Source: Bacillota bacterium (lineage in GTDB: Bacteria > Bacillota > Limnochordia > Darwinibacteriales > DTU012). Taken from it: a DNA stretch of 53,335 nt. The stretch's first letter is position 1. Each line of letters begins with the position of its first letter. Positions 51,153 to 53,335 of this stretch are shown here, piece after piece. The notes beneath the pieces are model-generated. The model was not told where the DNA came from. It saw only the letters and a list, made by a program, of their open reading frames with translations, and did not search any database. Location: contig JAAYLQ010000055.1 of the NCBI GenBank assembly GCA_012521805.1, positions 1 through 53,335 of the forward strand, read 5' to 3'. Position numbers and translations under genes: made by a program.

Positions 51153-51656
51153 TTGTCAACAGTTATAGGGGTATTTAATCAAGTTGAGGCTGCCGAAAAG
51201 GCAGTAAAAGTACTGCGGGAAAAGGGATTTACTGAGAACGAAATCTCAATTATCGCCAAAGATGAAGGTAAAACCAGAAAACGCGACATGGAAGTCGGCG
51301 GCGATTTCGGGGCTGAACAAAATATTGCTGATGGCACAGCTTGGGGCGGCGCTTTAGGAGGTCTAGCTGGAATTTTAGCCGGAGTAGGCGCCCTTGCCAT
51401 TCCTGGTATTGGACCGATTGTGGCTGCTGGTCCTTTAGCTGGAGCCCTGTCAGGAGCTGTAACCGGTGGTGTAGCCGGAGGCTTGATTGACTTAGGAATT
51501 CCTGAGGAACGTGGTCAGGAGTACGAGCAGAAGTTAAAAGCCGGTGGGATCTTGGCTGTTATCGAAACCAGCCCCGAAAAGGTAAACGAGGCAAGCGAAA
51601 TTTTGCGGAGCAACGGTGCTAAAGATGTTGAAAGTCATGGCGGTGAAGATAACTAG
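51153..51656 (+). CDS. General stress protein 17M-like protein with glycine-rich central segment
   Basis: TTG 51153 has GGGGG 9 nt upstream; the longer in-frame ATG (51093) would run through the hairpin. The 167-residue protein begins STVIGVFNQVEAAEKAVKVLREKGFTENEISIIAKD, the YflT/general-stress-17M fold. A glycine/alanine-rich hydrophobic segment follows (WGGALGGLAGILAGVGALAIPGIGPIVAAG). A second small domain (YEQKLKAGGILAVIETSPEKVNEASEILRSNGAKDV) ends it. Probably membrane-associated; role unknown. Confidence 0.75.
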   Translation: MSTVIGVFNQVEAAEKAVKVLREKGFTENEISIIAKDEGKTRKRDMEVGGDFGAEQNIADGTAWGGALGGLAGILAGVGALAIPGIGPIVAAGPLAGALSGAVTGGVAGGLIDLGIPEERGQEYEQKLKAGGILAVIETSPEKVNEASEILRSNGAKDVESHGGEDN

Positions 51657-51663
51657 ATACTGA

Positions 51664-51695
51664 GAAAAAGGGACTGTTAGTACAGTCTCTTTTTC
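51664..51695 (+). terminator. Terminator after the stress-protein gene
   Basis: A 14-bp stem (GAAAAAGGGACTGT with ACAGTCTCTTTTTC, one G-U) with a TAGT loop; the T-rich arm supplies the U-tract. Confidence 0.85.
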
Positions 51696-51763
51696 ATGTT
51701 TGCAGGATTTAACGAGCCTGATCCAGAAAAATCCAGTATTTGATTATTAGGTGGAGGAGTAGC

Positions 51764-52528
51764 ATGAAACGAGTTCTAGTAAGTGGTGCTTTAGGTAAAA
51801 TGGGTAGCGAAGTAATCAAAGCAGTGAGGCAGGCTGCTGATTTGGAAGTTGCTGCCGGTGTCGACCCAAGGGCAGAATATGATGTGGATGGAGTCAAAAT
51901 GTTTACAGAACTTGCCCCTGCGATTACAGCGACCAAACCGGATGTGGTAGTTGACTTTACTCAACCTGGCGTGGTGGTGGAAAACCTTAAAACCTGCTAT
52001 GAATTAGGTGTTAGAGCAGTAGTAGGTACCACCGGATTAACAGCAGATGATGTGGAGAAATTAAAGCGTGAACTTGTCAGGGAAGATTGGGCCGCTTTGA
52101 TTGCCCCTAATTTTGCTATTGGAGCAATTTTAATGATGCGTTTTGCGCAGGAAGCAGCTCGGTATTTTCCCAATGTGGAAATTATTGAATACCATCATTC
52201 GCAGAAAAAGGATGCTCCCAGCGGGACTGCTATTAAAACTGCAGAAATGATTAATCAGGTACTAACCGGTCAGCGAGAAACTAATCCTGATGAATTTGAA
52301 AAGCTTCCCGGTGCCAGGGGAGCTGCCAGCAGTGCAGTTCACATTCACAGTGTTCGCCTACCGGGTTATGTTGCTCACCAGGAGGTTATCTTTAGTTCTG
52401 CAGGACAGCTGTTGACTATTAAGCATGATTCAACGCATCGTGAAAGCTTTATGCCTGGAGTTTTGCTGGCGATCCGCAAAATTGGTGAATTGGAAGGAAT
52501 CGTGTACGGGTTAGAGCAGATCTTGTAG
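51764..52528 (+). CDS. dapB: 4-Hydroxy-tetrahydrodipicolinate reductase
   Basis: ATG 51764 follows GGAGGAG; an upstream ATG at 51740 lacks a site. The 254-residue protein has the nucleotide-binding loop VSGALGKMGSEV, VVDFTQPGVVVEN, VVGTTG, and the catalytic segment EYHHSQKKDAPSGTA. It makes tetrahydrodipicolinate for lysine and diaminopimelate. It is beside dpaA, which diverts its substrate to the spore compound dipicolinate. Confidence 0.97.
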   Translation: MKRVLVSGALGKMGSEVIKAVRQAADLEVAAGVDPRAEYDVDGVKMFTELAPAITATKPDVVVDFTQPGVVVENLKTCYELGVRAVVGTTGLTADDVEKLKRELVREDWAALIAPNFAIGAILMMRFAQEAARYFPNVEIIEYHHSQKKDAPSGTAIKTAEMINQVLTGQRETNPDEFEKLPGARGAASSAVHIHSVRLPGYVAHQEVIFSSAGQLLTIKHDSTHRESFMPGVLLAIRKIGELEGIVYGLEQIL

Positions 52529-52551
52529 AATTATAAACTAGCTGTTCATTC

Positions 52552-52579
52552 ACAGGCCTCCTACCCGCCTCATATACTA
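52552..52579 (+). promoter_or_regulatory. Candidate sigma-K promoter of the dipicolinate synthase operon
   Basis: CATATACTA (52571-52579) fits the sigma-K -10 (CATAnnnTA) exactly, with AC 17 bp upstream (52552-52553) as the minimal -35. It lies 32 bp before dpaA, whose B. subtilis counterpart spoVFA is sigma-K-dependent. Confidence 0.6.
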
Positions 52580-52610
52580 TCCATGAGTGCATCGGGGAGG
52601 AGGTCGTTCC

Positions 52611-53335
52611 ATGGTTGTTGATCTATCTGGGATACCTGTCGCTATGCTGGGCGGGGATCGGCGTGAATTGGAGTTAGCCAAAGCACTGCTTCAGTTAAAC
52701 GTGGATTTGCGGTTAGTAGGGTTTCATCCGCATCCAGATCTTACAGCAGCACAGCTGTACAGTGATCCTGAAGCTGCGGTTGCAGGGATAAGGGCTTTGA
52801 TTGCTCCCATGGCAAATACAGACTTGGAAGGTAGAATCTTTACTCGTTTAGATCAGGGGGAGCCGATCGATCTAACCCAGCTGTTGCCGAAACTGCCGCA
52901 GGATACAATTGTGCTGATTGGAGTAGCAAAACCGGTTATCAGAGAACTTGCGCAGAAGCATAGTCTGAAGTTGGTTGAAACTGCAGAGATTGATGAAATT
53001 GCTATACTGAACTCGATACCCACCGCCGAAGGTGCAATTCAGTTGGCAATGGAAGAGCTTCCCATTACAATCCATGGATCACGCTGCATGGTAGTAGGTT
53101 TTGGTCGCTGCGGCCAGACTTTAGCTGCCAGCTTAGCAGCCTTAGGGGCATCGGTAACGATCGTTGACCGAAATAAATCAAAATTAGCCCGCGCCTTGAC
53201 AATGGGGCTGAATTCTGCTCCACTGTCAGACCTGCATCTGCATACCAATTTTGATGTAATCTTTAATACAGTACCTGCCCTGGTAATTACAAACGAATAT
53301 CTGAAAAAGCTTAATTTATCAACGCTGATCATCGA
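52611..53335 (+). CDS. dpaA: Dipicolinate synthase subunit A (3' end outside window)
   Basis: ATG 52611 lies 7 nt after GGGAGGAGG and the frame is open to the window end (241 codons). The N-terminal domain begins IPVAMLGGDRRELELAKALLQLN. A linker (TAEGAIQLAMEELPITIHGSRCMVVGFGRCGQTLAASLAALGASVTIVDRN) contains the nucleotide-binding GxGRxG motif. With subunit B it oxidises dihydrodipicolinate to dipicolinic acid in the mother cell during late sporulation. About one fifth of the usual near-300-residue protein is missing beyond the edge. Confidence 0.95.
   Translation, partial: MVVDLSGIPVAMLGGDRRELELAKALLQLNVDLRLVGFHPHPDLTAAQLYSDPEAAVAGIRALIAPMANTDLEGRIFTRLDQGEPIDLTQLLPKLPQDTIVLIGVAKPVIRELAQKHSLKLVETAEIDEIAILNSIPTAEGAIQLAMEELPITIHGSRCMVVGFGRCGQTLAASLAALGASVTIVDRNKSKLARALTMGLNSAPLSDLHLHTNFDVIFNTVPALVITNEYLKKLNLSTLII

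Overview
The window (about 45% GC, gene-dense, mostly + strand) looks like the chromosome of an anaerobic, endospore-forming Firmicute outside Bacillus proper. The evidence is a complete spoIIIA operon, an uninterrupted sigK, spoIVB, spo0A, the start of the dipicolinate synthase gene, and a class III (oxygen-sensitive) ribonucleotide reductase. Two hints suggest a lineage with an outer membrane, such as Limnochordia-type diderm Firmicutes. One is a secreted 438-residue protein between the M16 peptidase and ymxH that reads like an outer-membrane beta-barrel and ends in Trp. The other is a sugar-binding protein with a plain signal peptide and no lipobox. The taxonomic placement is inference, not proof.

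Positions 1-8400 are an accessory plant-polysaccharide region: the 3' end of a GH43 enzyme, a GH27 alpha-galactosidase, a very large solute-binding protein fused to beta-sandwich domains, two sugar ABC permeases (no ATPase gene here), and a SleB-type wall hydrolase. Positions 8600-13300 hold an ArsR-type regulator, nrdD with a candidate pair of NrdR boxes, ilvA and sigK. Positions 13300-18400 hold yqeG-yqeH, a small unknown gene, aroK-aroQ-aminopeptidase-efp and an acidic zinc-ribbon protein.

Positions 18440-38800 closely follow the Bacillus subtilis order: spoIIIAA-AH, accB-accC, asp23, amaP, nusB, xseA-xseB, ispA, dxs, tlyA, nadK, argR, recN, spoIVB, spo0A. Where B. subtilis has folD there is instead a TsaD/Kae1 paralogue and a tiny membrane protein. 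Between ispA and dxs lies a 349-bp gene-free stretch with a strong promoter and a well-folded RNA candidate (three-way junction, second long helix, T-run). It is the best candidate here for an undescribed element.

Positions 38800-49450 hold an envelope block (steA, steB-like, GT2, MraY-like), a DinG-type helicase, and four spore or wall enzymes (LysM-SleB, two NodB-type deacetylases, GH18), then an M16 peptidase. The final part holds the putative beta-barrel, ymxH, a stress protein, dapB and the start of dpaA.

Hand-read regulatory sites fit the sporulation theme: a sigma-E-like promoter before spoIIIAA, a sigma-K-like promoter before dpaA, a sigma-H-like element before spo0A, and a 0A box before accB. 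Three genes have their Shine-Dalgarno sequence inside the 3' arm of a hairpin. No tRNA, rRNA, CRISPR array, insertion sequence or prophage was seen. All family calls are from motif recognition by eye; no searches were run.
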